Assembly (NCBI GenBank): GCA_013140765.1
Contig: JABFSE010000021.1
Span: 1 to 64,000, forward strand
From: Sulfuriferula sp.
GTDB lineage: Bacteria > Pseudomonadota > Gammaproteobacteria > Burkholderiales > Sulfuriferulaceae
Length of the DNA: 64,000 nucleotides
Reading direction: 5' to 3'
How positions within the stretch are numbered: position 1 is the first letter of the stretch; the number at the start of each line of letters is the position of its first letter. Position numbers and translations under genes: made by a program. Of this stretch, positions 51,370 to 60,160 are shown one piece after another. The notes beneath the pieces are model-generated. The model had not been told where the DNA came from and searched no databases. It saw nothing but the letters and a program-made list of their open reading frames with translations.

Positions 51370-52566
51370 ATGAAAAAACATATAGTGAACTTATGGGCTT
51401 TTATACATTTAGTCGCGCATCGCTTTGCGACTGACGGCGTTGCGCAGACGGCGGCGAGCCTGACTTACACCACTTTGTTGGCGATAGTGCCGTTGATTAC
51501 CATTTCGTTGACTATCTTTTCGGCTTTTCCTGCTTTTCAAACGGTATCGACGAACCTTAAGATTTTTTTGCTAGAAAACATGTTGCCAGAATCAGCTGGT
51601 AAGGTGATTAGTGTTTATATGTTTCAGTTTTCTGAAAATGCGGGCAAGCTCACAGCAATAGGCACGGTGATATTGGCGATTACGGCTTTTTTGCTAATGC
51701 AAACCATAGAGCACGCGCTAAATGGCATTTGGCATGTGCGCCGTGCACGACCTTGGACGCAACGGCTGTTAATTTATTGGGCTGTGTTGACTTTAGGACC
51801 CGTGCTGATAGGCGGGAGCTTGTATGTGACTTCGTATTTTACCAGCTTGACTTTAGGCTTGGGGCATGAGGTGCATGGTGCGACCTTGTATGGGCTGAAG
51901 TTCACCCCTATTTTACTGACCGTGACGGCCATGTCTTTGTTGTATTTAATGGTTCCCAATCGTTATGTAATGGCACGCCATGCTTGGCTGGGCGGGTTGG
52001 TGGCGGGTGTGTGCTTTGAGTTAATGAAAACCTTATTTTCAAATTATGTGAGCCATTTACCGTCTTATACTATGGTTTACGGTGCTTTTGCGATATTGCC
52101 ATTATTTTTATTGTGGATATATTTGTCGTGGATGGTGTTGTTGTTAGGCGCGGTTATCACCGCAATGTTGCCACAATATGCGCAAGGCGCGATGGCGGGA
52201 GAGCAACGAGTGGGCTATCAGTTTGATTTGGCAGTACGCACGTTGGTACAGTTGTCTCACGCGCATCTACGTGGTGAAGTATTGAGCTTGGTGCAATTGG
52301 TTAAACTGACGCATATACATGGTGAAATGTTGGAGCAGGTGCTAATCTCTTTGCAGGATGGGCATTGGGTGTTGCGGACAAATCAAGGTTGGGCATTAGC
52401 AAGACATCCTGATAAAATTTTATTACGTGAGCTATTTGAACGATTAGTGTTCGATGCGCATCATGCTCAGCTTGATTTAGGGGTGATAGTGCGTCAGCCT
52501 GATTTGAATTTGAGTGATTGGGTACGCTCGTCAGCGCAATTAAAATTAGGTGAGCCGTGTCGTTAA
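51370..52566 (+). CDS. YihY/UPF0761 family membrane protein
   Basis: A 398-residue protein. The first 280 residues form about six helices of the YihY (former 'RNase BN') family, with AASLTYTTLLAIVPL, MQTIEHALNGIWHVRR and PSYTMVYGAFAILPLFLLWIYLSWMVLLLGA. The cytoplasmic C-terminal part (about 285-398) looks like a winged-helix type extension seen in many beta- and gammaproteobacterial members. The function is not established; RNase BN activity was reassigned to another protein. Confidence 0.92.
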   Translation: MKKHIVNLWAFIHLVAHRFATDGVAQTAASLTYTTLLAIVPLITISLTIFSAFPAFQTVSTNLKIFLLENMLPESAGKVISVYMFQFSENAGKLTAIGTVILAITAFLLMQTIEHALNGIWHVRRARPWTQRLLIYWAVLTLGPVLIGGSLYVTSYFTSLTLGLGHEVHGATLYGLKFTPILLTVTAMSLLYLMVPNRYVMARHAWLGGLVAGVCFELMKTLFSNYVSHLPSYTMVYGAFAILPLFLLWIYLSWMVLLLGAVITAMLPQYAQGAMAGEQRVGYQFDLAVRTLVQLSHAHLRGEVLSLVQLVKLTHIHGEMLEQVLISLQDGHWVLRTNQGWALARHPDKILLRELFERLVFDAHHAQLDLGVIVRQPDLNLSDWVRSSAQLKLGEPCR

Positions 52567-52646
52567 TATGCAAAGAAACTTTGCTATATTGACTTGGTGC
52601 GCTAGGTTGGAATTTTTGATACTTTTGTTGAATAGGTGAGGTAAGC

Positions 52647-53219
52647 ATGAGATTTTTAGAAGCTATATTTGAAGGTGCTTTGTGGCGTAGTCGTTATATG
52701 GTGGTATTCGCGGTTATCGCGAGTATGGCATCGGCGTTGATGGTGATGTATATGGCAACGGTGGATGTGGTGTATCTGGTTGAGCATGTAATGCACTATG
52801 CCGATGGTGATTTGGCGGCGGAAGCGCGTAAAGCGATACACGATGAAACCATTACGCATGTGGTTGAGGTGGTGGACGGTTACTTATTATCGACATTCAT
52901 GCTGATTTTCTCGCTAGGCTTGTATGAGCTGTTTGTGAGTGATATTGATGAAGCGCATTCTCAGCGTGCTTCTAGTAAAATTTTGGTGATTAACAGTTTG
53001 GATGATTTGAAGCAACGTTTGGCAAAAGTAGTATTGATGATTTTAATCGTTAATTTGTTTGAAAAAGCGTTGAAAATCCCTATGACCGAACCCTTGGATT
53101 TGCTCTATTTAGGCGGTGCGATTGCCTTGATAGGCGTGGCGTTGTACTTCACTCATGCGTCAGAAGCGCATTCCGCTGAAGCCAACGCCGACGATAAGCC
53201 GCATAGTGCTAAACACTAA
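52647..53219 (+). CDS. YqhA/UPF0114 family membrane protein
   Basis: A 190-residue membrane protein of the UPF0114 group: FLEAIFEGALWRSRYMVVFAVIASMASALM near the start, VVDGYLLSTFMLIFSLGLYELFVSDID in the middle, and KILVINSLDDLKQRLAKV. About four helices. The function is unknown. GTGAGGT just before the ATG at 52647 is a plausible ribosome-binding site. A His/Ala-rich hydrophilic tail closes the protein. It lies 80 bases after yihY and converges on the aspartase gene. Confidence 0.88.
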   Translation: MRFLEAIFEGALWRSRYMVVFAVIASMASALMVMYMATVDVVYLVEHVMHYADGDLAAEARKAIHDETITHVVEVVDGYLLSTFMLIFSLGLYELFVSDIDEAHSQRASSKILVINSLDDLKQRLAKVVLMILIVNLFEKALKIPMTEPLDLLYLGGAIALIGVALYFTHASEAHSAEANADDKPHSAKH

Positions 53220-53237
53220 TTACGGCTGAGTCGTTAA

Positions 53238-54638
53238 TTAACCGCCTCCGCCGCCTGAGCCTACACCGTGGGCGGCGGCGAGGACGAGTTGATTAAATTC
53301 TGCTTCACTCATTAAGCCATGCGCGGCAACGATTTCGCGCACGGGTTTGCCTGATTTTTCAGATTCTTTAGCGATTTCAGCGGCTTTTGCGTAGCCTATT
53401 TGTGTATTTAACAAGGTGGCCAAGCCGACACTGTCATGGATAAACTTGTCGCAACGATCGCGGTTAATAATCAAACCGATAAGATTTTTTTCTGTTGCCA
53501 CGCGCATCGCGTTGGTGAGCCAATCCATGCTGTCAAATAGGGCTGAACCTAGTGCTGGCATCATGACGTTTAATTCTAACTGCCCCGCTTGCGTCATGTA
53601 AGCCACTGCCGCATCTTGTCCTAGCACTTGAAAACACACTTGATTGAGCATCTCAAACATGACGGGGTTGACTTTGCCTGGCATGATGGATGAGCCTGGC
53701 TGTACTGCGGGCAAGGTGATTTCGCCTAAGCCTGTGCGCGGACCTGATGCCAGCAAGCGTAAATCGTTGCTAATGCGTGTGAGCTCGAGTGCCAAACCGC
53801 GTATTGCCGCAGACACCGCCTGCATATCAAACATGGATTGCATTTGCGCTGCCAAATGCCCAACAACGATAGGCTCGCCAGTGAGTTTAGCAAGTTCTTT
53901 GGCAACGTTTTCGGCGTAGTCAGGTGAGGTATTCAAGCCTGTGCCTGCCGCAGAGCCGCCTAAACCTGTAGCGCAAAGCAACGGGCGAGTTGCAGCTAGG
54001 TTGTCGGCAACGCGGCGCAGTGTCCATGCGTAGGCGGCGAATTCGCGTCCTAGCGTGGTGGGTACGGCATCTTGCAAATGCGTGCGCCCACTTTTAACGG
54101 TGTCGCGCTCTTGTATGGCTAGTGCATCAAAAGCGGCGGCCATTTGTTCAATGGCGGCGAGTAATTTAGGTAGCTTGGCTAATAAGGCTAAACGAATTGC
54201 GGTGGGGATAGTATCATTGGTTGATTGCCCCATATTGACGTGGTCGTTAGGATTGATGGGCGTGTAACTGCCTTTTTCGCCGCCCAGCGCAACACTGGCT
54301 AAATTGGCAATGACTTCGTTAGTATTCATATTGTGGCTTGTGCCTGCACCCGCTTGGAAGCGGTCAACGACAAACTGGTCTAGCAATTCGCCTTTCAAGA
54401 TGCGCTCACAAGCGGCTACAATAGCGTCGCGCTGTATAGGCGTGAGCCAGTTTGTTTGCGTGTTGGCAATGGCGGCGGCGAGCTTGATTTGTACGTGAGC
54501 GCGGATAAAGTCAGTATCAGGCATGCGTCCAGAGATAGGGAAATTCTCAACGGCGCGAGCAGTTTGTATGCCATACCAAGCGGCGGCGGGAACTTTGAAC
54601 TCACCTAGTGAGTCTTTTTCTATACGGTAGTCAGTCAT
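53238..54638 (-). CDS. aspA: aspartase/fumarase superfamily lyase, probably aspartate ammonia-lyase
   Basis: A 466-residue lyase of the fumarase/aspartase superfamily, which splits fumarate from water or ammonia. The signature GSSIMPGKVNP is present. Other regions favour aspartase over FumC: RIEKDSLGEFKVPAAAWYG, FQAGAGTSHNMNTNEVIANLA, NPNDHVNMGQSTND and VCFQVLGQD, which in fumarases typically read TGSGTQSNMN and DDVNKSQSSND. The C-terminus ends in an unusual Gly-rich tail (GSGGGGG). No amino acid transport or other aspartate gene is adjacent, so context does not settle the substrate. Confidence 0.82.
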   Translation of the reverse strand: MTDYRIEKDSLGEFKVPAAAWYGIQTARAVENFPISGRMPDTDFIRAHVQIKLAAAIANTQTNWLTPIQRDAIVAACERILKGELLDQFVVDRFQAGAGTSHNMNTNEVIANLASVALGGEKGSYTPINPNDHVNMGQSTNDTIPTAIRLALLAKLPKLLAAIEQMAAAFDALAIQERDTVKSGRTHLQDAVPTTLGREFAAYAWTLRRVADNLAATRPLLCATGLGGSAAGTGLNTSPDYAENVAKELAKLTGEPIVVGHLAAQMQSMFDMQAVSAAIRGLALELTRISNDLRLLASGPRTGLGEITLPAVQPGSSIMPGKVNPVMFEMLNQVCFQVLGQDAAVAYMTQAGQLELNVMMPALGSALFDSMDWLTNAMRVATEKNLIGLIINRDRCDKFIHDSVGLATLLNTQIGYAKAAEIAKESEKSGKPVREIVAAHGLMSEAEFNQLVLAAAHGVGSGGGGG

Positions 54639-54682
54639 TATTCGGTGGCGGCTAAATTAAAAATGAGATTATAGGATAAATT

Positions 54683-55147
54683 ATGTTAAAACGCGTATTC
54701 ATCATTTTGATGTTGTCATTGATGACCACATCAGCATGGGCATTTAGCTTCACCGATACCAAGGGGCAAACGCAAAGTTTGGATGCTTATAAAGGCAAGT
54801 GGGTATTGATCAATTTTTGGGCAACTTGGTGTCCGCCGTGCTTGGAAGAAATCCCCGATTTAATTAGTCTGCACGATAAATATAGCAAAACTAAATTAGT
54901 CGTTATCGGTGTCGCGATGGATTACCGCGATCCTAAGCAAGTGATAGACTTTGCTGATAGTATGTTTATCTCATATCCTATCGTCTTGGGTACGCCTAAA
55001 ATTGCCGCACAAGTGGGGCCAGTACAAGGCTTGCCTACCACGTATTTATTTAATCCAGAAGGCAAAATTGTCGCCTATCAAGTGGGTGCACTGACTAAAG
55101 CGGCGGTAGAAAAATATATCAACGGCACTAAGCCTGCGAAAAAATAA
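54683..55147 (+). CDS. TlpA-like exported thioredoxin
   Basis: A 154-residue thiol-disulfide oxidoreductase. An N-terminal signal peptide ends near TSAWAF; the thioredoxin fold follows with the active site WCPPC (ATWCPPCLEE, about 50-55) and cis-Pro in GLPTTYLF. TlpA and related proteins act in the periplasm, often on cytochrome c or copper-site maturation. It is the first of four genes running the same way and lies 44 bases from the divergent aspartase gene. Confidence 0.9.
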   Translation: MLKRVFIILMLSLMTTSAWAFSFTDTKGQTQSLDAYKGKWVLINFWATWCPPCLEEIPDLISLHDKYSKTKLVVIGVAMDYRDPKQVIDFADSMFISYPIVLGTPKIAAQVGPVQGLPTTYLFNPEGKIVAYQVGALTKAAVEKYINGTKPAKK

Positions 55148-55161
55148 ATGAGGAGTTGTGT

Positions 55162-55671
55162 ATGTTGCGCGTATTTGGATTGATATTACTATTGTTAGCC
55201 AATACCGCATTGGCGGAAACGCGTGACGTGCAGAATTACTTTTTTCAGCCAAAATTAGGCGATTTCAAAGCCGAGCTAGAAACTGCGAAAAAAACAGGCA
55301 AATCGGGCGTGTTGCTGATGTTTGTGATGGAAGATTGCCCTTTTTGCGCACGTATGGAATCCACCATATTAAGCCAGTCTGAGTTGCAGGACTATTACCG
55401 CAAGCACTTTCTTATTTTTGAAATGGATGTCAAAGGCGGTAGCCCGATGACTGACTTTAAGGGCGTGGATACCACCGAAAAAGATTTCGCCCTCAAGCAA
55501 CGCGCACGCGCTACGCCCACATTTATCTTTTTTGACAATCAAGGTGAAGTCGTCACGCGTTTCACAGGCCCGACCAAAGATGCCGCTGAATTTATGTTGT
55601 TAGGGCGTTATGTCGTCGAAGGCGCATATAAACAACAGCCTTTTTCTGCTTATAAAACGACGGCTAAATAA
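55162..55671 (+). CDS. exported thioredoxin-fold protein (CPFC)
   Basis: A 169-residue exported thioredoxin-like protein. The signal peptide ends near ANTALAE; the redox motif is CPFC (MEDCPFCARME), typical of SoxW/DsbD-gamma-like reductases that are held reduced. Cis-Pro is in RATPTFIFFD. AGGAG at 55151-55155 fits the ATG at 55162; a TTG six bases earlier is in frame. The stop overlaps the TolC-like gene's start by one base. Confidence 0.88.
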   Translation: MLRVFGLILLLLANTALAETRDVQNYFFQPKLGDFKAELETAKKTGKSGVLLMFVMEDCPFCARMESTILSQSELQDYYRKHFLIFEMDVKGGSPMTDFKGVDTTEKDFALKQRARATPTFIFFDNQGEVVTRFTGPTKDAAEFMLLGRYVVEGAYKQQPFSAYKTTAK

Positions 55672-56948
55672 TGCGTTTACGCTGGATTTTATTGCTGCTA
55701 GGTCTCTGCACCACCGCCAGCAGTCTAGCGGCGACGCTGACCTTAGCTCAGGCGTTAGCGGCGGCAGACGCACACCACCCTGACGTGGCGTTGGTGGAAG
55801 CAGACGTGGCAAGTGCCCAAGCCGATGTGATGGCGGCAGGTGCGCGGCGTGATTTGACGGTGACAGTCGAAGGCGCATTGCGTCAAGGTCGCGCCAGTGC
55901 GGGTAATGGCGAATGGCGGGCGGATAATAGTGGGCGCATAGTCGCCCGTAAAAACATTTATGATTTTTCCCGCACGCAGTCTGCCGTGGATGCGGCGCAG
56001 TCTGAGCTGGATGCGCGTGAGTTGAGCTTAATCAGCAGTCGCGACCAACAACGCTTGAACATCATGACGCGTTATTTTGATGTGCTCAATGCGGATCATC
56101 AATACGCGGCGGACAATGAACTCATGGCTGTGGCGTATGTGAGTTTTGATAACGCCAATGACCGCTACAAGCTAGGTCAATTAAGCCGCACCGATGTGGC
56201 TGTATTGTCAGCACGTTATCAAGATTTACGTGAAAAGCGCAATGCCAGCCTGGCACGCCAACGAGCGACGCGCAATGCGTTAGCCAATGCCATGAATCAA
56301 TCTGGCGTGTTAGCGTCTGAATTGGCCGAGCCAAAACTGCTAGATAATGATGTAATTGTGCCCGAATATGAACAGCTGTTGCCTGTGTTGCTTGCACGTA
56401 ATGCCACTTGGCAGGCGCAAAAGCTGGCGTTGACTGCCGCGCAACAACGGCTGGCAGGGCTGCGCCACGACACCGCACCGAGCTTGGATGCTGAAGTCGA
56501 GGTAGGGGATTATAGTCGCAATGCGAGCACGCGTAACAATCTCAGTGCGGGTCTGGTGCTAAGTTGGCCGATATATCAAGGTCAGCGCGTGGATGCGCGG
56601 ATAGCTAAGGAGCAAGCGCAGTTTCAAAAGCTACAGGCAGCCAATGCGGGGCTAGAAATGCGTTTATCACAAAACCTGCTGGATACGTTGTTAGCGATTG
56701 ATCAATTACGCAATAGCGCACGGCCAGCCGCTAAACAGCAAATTGATTATCGCGATATTGCGCTAGATCGCAGTCGCGCTGAATATGAGCTGGAGCTTAA
56801 AACGAATTTAGGCGATAGTATGGCGCAAACTATGCTGGCGCAACAACGTGCCTACAGCGTGGAATATCAATTGGCATTGGCAATGGCAAATTTAAGCGCA
56901 TTGCTAGGCACGCCTGTGCATGAACTGGCGAATAGCGTTAATAAATGA
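55671..56948 (+). CDS. TolC-family outer membrane protein
   Basis: A 425-residue outer-membrane efflux-type protein: signal peptide ending near SLAA, then two internally repeated units of long helices and strands (TLAQALAAADAHHPDV at the start; SAGLVLSWPIYQGQRVDARI in the second half). Such proteins trimerise into a channel that docks on a periplasmic adaptor. It is slightly short for TolC proper. It overlaps the next gene by four bases. No inner-membrane pump gene follows. Confidence 0.9.
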   Translation: MRLRWILLLLGLCTTASSLAATLTLAQALAAADAHHPDVALVEADVASAQADVMAAGARRDLTVTVEGALRQGRASAGNGEWRADNSGRIVARKNIYDFSRTQSAVDAAQSELDARELSLISSRDQQRLNIMTRYFDVLNADHQYAADNELMAVAYVSFDNANDRYKLGQLSRTDVAVLSARYQDLREKRNASLARQRATRNALANAMNQSGVLASELAEPKLLDNDVIVPEYEQLLPVLLARNATWQAQKLALTAAQQRLAGLRHDTAPSLDAEVEVGDYSRNASTRNNLSAGLVLSWPIYQGQRVDARIAKEQAQFQKLQAANAGLEMRLSQNLLDTLLAIDQLRNSARPAAKQQIDYRDIALDRSRAEYELELKTNLGDSMAQTMLAQQRAYSVEYQLALAMANLSALLGTPVHELANSVNK

Positions 56949-56956
56949 GGATGATG

Positions 56957-57454
56957 ATGCGTGCAATGATAGGGATGTTGAGCTTGCTGTTTATTGTGCC
57001 GTTGGCGGCTGCGGTTGAAGTGCCATTGACTACGCCTGTATCGGGTGTGGTGAAAACGGTGCTAGTCACCGCTGGGCAAAGTGTGAAAAAAGGTCAGTTA
57101 TTATTATCGCTAGACGACACGATTTATCAGGCGCGGGTGATCGAGGCGGAGGCGGGCGTGAGCCGTTTGCAAGCTGAGGCAGGTGAAGCCAATAAGGATT
57201 TGAAACGGGCGCAAGAGTTATACGACAGAGCCGTTAGCTCAACGACTGAATACGATCAAGCAAAATTACGCCATGCCCGCGCCGACGGCTTGTATCAAGA
57301 AGCGCGAGCGCGGCTCACTATTGCCAAGAAAAATCTAGAATACACGAGTTTGCGTGCGCCGTTTAACGCTACCGTTAGCAAACGCTTGGCCGAGCCTGGC
57401 ATGGTGGTGTCACCTGAGTTGCAACCGCAGGCTTTAATTGTATTGAGCAAGTGA
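56957..57454 (+). CDS. short HlyD/RND-adaptor-like protein
   Basis: A 165-residue periplasmic adaptor-like protein, far shorter than usual membrane-fusion proteins (about 350). The signal peptide is followed by one biotinyl-lipoyl half-motif (PVSGVVKTVLVTAGQSVKKGQLLLSLDD), a helical hairpin (about 60-135) and the second half (SLRAPFNATVSKRLAEPGMVV). The beta-barrel and membrane-proximal domains are missing. ATGs at 56945, 56951, 56954 and 56957 are in frame; GAGG at 56947-56950 best fits 56957. The reading frame is intact, so it does not look like a pseudogene. Confidence 0.8.
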   Translation: MRAMIGMLSLLFIVPLAAAVEVPLTTPVSGVVKTVLVTAGQSVKKGQLLLSLDDTIYQARVIEAEAGVSRLQAEAGEANKDLKRAQELYDRAVSSTTEYDQAKLRHARADGLYQEARARLTIAKKNLEYTSLRAPFNATVSKRLAEPGMVVSPELQPQALIVLSK

Positions 57455-57477
57455 TTTTAATAAAATCAATAACTTAA

Positions 57478-57567
57478 TGGCGGAGAGAGAGGGATTTGAA
57501 CCCTCGATAGACTTTCATCTATGCCTGATTTCGAGTCAGGTACATTCAACCACTCTGCCACCTCTCC
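57478..57567 (-). tRNA. tRNA-Ser (anticodon CGA)
   Basis: A 90-base class II tRNA on the minus strand with encoded CCA and a long variable arm. The acceptor GGAGAGG pairs with TCTCTCC (one G-T pair); the anticodon stem CCTGA/TCAGG holds loop CTCGAAA, giving CGA at 57531-57533; the T arm is GAGGG-TTCAAAT-CCCTC. Confidence 0.96.
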
Positions 57568-57640
57568 GTTCAGCCCGCTATTGTAACTTTATCTAGCTTA
57601 AAGATGAAGTGTGTAGGCGAAATATGTTGGCGCGACATGA

Positions 57641-59263
57641 TCAATCTGGATGGCGTTGATACAGTCTGAACAGTTCATCGTTATCACCTGGGCGCGCGCC
57701 TTGCCAGACTAACTGCCAGTTTGCGGCTAATTGGGGTTGCTGGTTAGGCCAGCCATCTATGAGCAAGGTATTGCAGTGTGTGTTGGGTGTCATTTCTACG
57801 CGTTGCGTGAGTATGCCTAAGTAGTATTCGAGCATGGGGCGGGTGGATTCACCTAATCCTTGGCTGGCGATACAGCCGTGTGTTGTTGATAAGTGTGGTT
57901 GCATACTAAGGTAAACACTGCGATAGCTTTTTGCGTTGTCTATCCACGGCATCCATAGCGTGCTGAACAGCACCCAGAATAAGCTAACGCCTAATGCCAA
58001 GCTGGTGAGCGCACGACTGCCTAGGCGGGGTAGCCAGTGCCAGCTGGCAAAATAAATGGTGCTGGCAATGATTGCCATGCCGATTGCGGCAGGGTGGATA
58101 GGCATGATGTAGTGCATGTCTAATCCGCGTGCTAGGAATTTCCAAGCGGGTGGATGTCCTGCAAATACTATCATTAGCCACACATACCAGCTTATGAGTG
58201 CTAGCGTGGTGAAGAGTAAACGTGCGAAATAATCTGTGTAGCGATTGAGCCGTGTGGGTATGTTGTCAATTGTAGGAATCGCGAGCAAGGTTAAGCTCAC
58301 CAGCATGGGTAAGCCGTAGGCGGTACGGGCGGAGGCGGAGACTTGCATGACGATTAAATAAACGACAAAACTAATCAGCCCGAATTGCAACGCGGCATGG
58401 TGGCGAATCTGCTGGCGGTTTTGCCATAAACTGATGAGTGCCAGCGGCAATACAGGGAAGGCGAACCAAGGCAGGGTTTTTGCCCAAAACCAGCGCGTAT
58501 TGCCTGCGCCGAGTTGAGGTACGGAAAATCCCAGAAAACGCCCTACGTTATTGAGCCAGAACCAGACGTAAAATTGTTCTGGTGAGCGCAAATAGAGTGC
58601 GATAGGCCAAATCAGCAACCAAGGTAGTGCAACGATGGTGGCGATGATTAGTGTATGCAGGTAAACGCGTTGTCGCCAGTTTGCAAAGAATATAGGCAGC
58701 AGTAGGGCGATAACGCCTATCGCCCCAGGGATGAGCAAGCCTTTAGCTAAAAAGCCCATACCAATACCCACACCCAGCCACCAACCTGCCCAACGCGGGC
58801 GAGTAAGACTGAGCGCGAAGCCATAGCTGGCAATGGCAAAGCCAGCGAGCATAGGCATGTCGGTAATCATAATGTGGCTTTCAAATACCAACCCTAAGCT
58901 GGCAATGAGTGCTAATGCCGCATAGCGTCCGTTGCCATTACCCCACCAGTGACGGCTGGCGAGTGCGGTGAATGATAGCGTTAGCGCGGTGAACAGCCCC
59001 GATGCCAGCCGTGCGCCATCGTGTAGCGGTAGCCATTTGTGCAGTAAGAATGCCAAACCTGCCGCGACCCAATCGTACAGCGGTGGCTTTTCTAAAAATG
59101 GCTCACCTGCATTTTGCGGTAGTACCCAGTCGCCTGTTTGTAGCAGATGGTAAATCATGCCAAAAATATAGGTTTCATCCTGCTTCCACGGATCATGCCC
59201 GATTAAGCCGAATAGCACATAAACCATACTCAGGGCTAGGGTGAACCACAGCGATATGCGCAT
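57641..59263 (-). CDS. arnT: ArnT-like glycosyltransferase (4-amino-4-deoxy-L-arabinose transferase)
   Basis: A 540-residue inner-membrane glycosyltransferase of the GT39/GT83 type. The N-terminal part has GHDPWKQDETYIFG, the acidic-residue motif on the first periplasmic loop, and EKPPLYDWVAA, followed by about ten or more helices. The family moves aminoarabinose from undecaprenyl phosphate to lipid A, giving resistance to cationic peptides. It is the last gene of the arn run and abuts arnD with no gap. It does not look like a PMT-type mannosyltransferase because of the arn context. Confidence 0.88.
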   Translation of the reverse strand: MRISLWFTLALSMVYVLFGLIGHDPWKQDETYIFGMIYHLLQTGDWVLPQNAGEPFLEKPPLYDWVAAGLAFLLHKWLPLHDGARLASGLFTALTLSFTALASRHWWGNGNGRYAALALIASLGLVFESHIMITDMPMLAGFAIASYGFALSLTRPRWAGWWLGVGIGMGFLAKGLLIPGAIGVIALLLPIFFANWRQRVYLHTLIIATIVALPWLLIWPIALYLRSPEQFYVWFWLNNVGRFLGFSVPQLGAGNTRWFWAKTLPWFAFPVLPLALISLWQNRQQIRHHAALQFGLISFVVYLIVMQVSASARTAYGLPMLVSLTLLAIPTIDNIPTRLNRYTDYFARLLFTTLALISWYVWLMIVFAGHPPAWKFLARGLDMHYIMPIHPAAIGMAIIASTIYFASWHWLPRLGSRALTSLALGVSLFWVLFSTLWMPWIDNAKSYRSVYLSMQPHLSTTHGCIASQGLGESTRPMLEYYLGILTQRVEMTPNTHCNTLLIDGWPNQQPQLAANWQLVWQGARPGDNDELFRLYQRHPD

Positions 59264-60160
59264 TTAGACTTGCAATGCAAGCGTGCCTGAACGCCCCGCG
59301 ATTTCGCCTAGGATGACACGTTGCTTGGGGAGCTTGGCGACATCGAGCGCGGCGTAATAGTCGGCTAGGCTAACTAATTGATAGCCTTGTCGTTGCCAGC
59401 CTGTGAGCAATTCGTCAAAAATAGGGGCGAGTTTTTGACCTTCGAGTTCGGCGTGTAAGGTGTAAACATGCCCGTATTCGGTTTCGGTTGCGGTCATGTC
59501 TAAGATGGCTTGCGCGACGTTGTCGGTATCTATGTCATCCGTGCCTATGATTTCATCTAGCGTGGGTAGCGTGGTGGGGAGTTGTACACAGCTGGTTGCG
59601 CCATTAGCCAACACAGGGATAAATGGATGCGTGCCACGTGCATCTGAGGCATATTTCATCCCCCAAGTTTGCTCTTGTAAATAAGCATCATCGTTCATTT
59701 GCCAACCTGCCGCACAATGGGTGCTCGGTGGCTTGCCAAATACGGCAATATATTGCTGATAGGCTTTGTTCATTTCCGCCAGCGTCCATGCGCTTGTGGC
59801 GGTAGCAACGTTATCTTGCCATTTGACGTGGTCGTAGGTGTGTATGCCTGTTTCAAAGCCTGCGGCGGCGACATCGCGCATAATGGGAGCGCACTTGCGA
59901 GCTATGTGCGGGCCAGGTAGGAGTGTGCCGTAAAGTAAGGTTTTGAGTCCGTAATGCTCTAGCACCGAGGTGCGTGAGACTTTTTTCATAAAGCCAGGAC
60001 GCAATGCACGGCGCACGGCGCGACCTGTGTGATCAGGCCCTAGGCTAAATAAAAATGTTGCACCTGCTTGGTGTTGCAATAGCATATCGACTAACTGTGG
60101 CACGCCTTCACGCGTACCACGGTAGGTATCAACGTCAATTTTAAGAGCAATTAGGCGCAT
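59264..60160 (-). CDS. arnD: ArnD, 4-deoxy-4-formamido-L-arabinose-phosphoundecaprenol deformylase
   Basis: A polysaccharide-deacetylase (NodB) family enzyme of 298 residues that removes the formyl group from undecaprenyl-phosphate-formamidoarabinose. The metal-binding Asp is in IDVDTYRGT; the HTYDHVKW motif carries the paired histidines; THCAAGWQMNDD and TLHAEL complete the site. The start codon overlaps the stop of the upstream epimerase gene by one base. Length matches ArnD. Confidence 0.95.
   Translation of the reverse strand: MRLIALKIDVDTYRGTREGVPQLVDMLLQHQAGATFLFSLGPDHTGRAVRRALRPGFMKKVSRTSVLEHYGLKTLLYGTLLPGPHIARKCAPIMRDVAAAGFETGIHTYDHVKWQDNVATATSAWTLAEMNKAYQQYIAVFGKPPSTHCAAGWQMNDDAYLQEQTWGMKYASDARGTHPFIPVLANGATSCVQLPTTLPTLDEIIGTDDIDTDNVAQAILDMTATETEYGHVYTLHAELEGQKLAPIFDELLTGWQRQGYQLVSLADYYAALDVAKLPKQRVILGEIAGRSGTLALQV

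Noticed and set aside
51370-52566. Ribonuclease BN
   Set aside because: The old annotation of YihY as RNase BN was superseded; the protein is a membrane protein with no nuclease motif.
56957-57454. Adaptor pseudogene
   Set aside because: The frame is intact from signal peptide to the second lipoyl half-motif with no stop or frameshift scars, so I treat it as a short but real gene.
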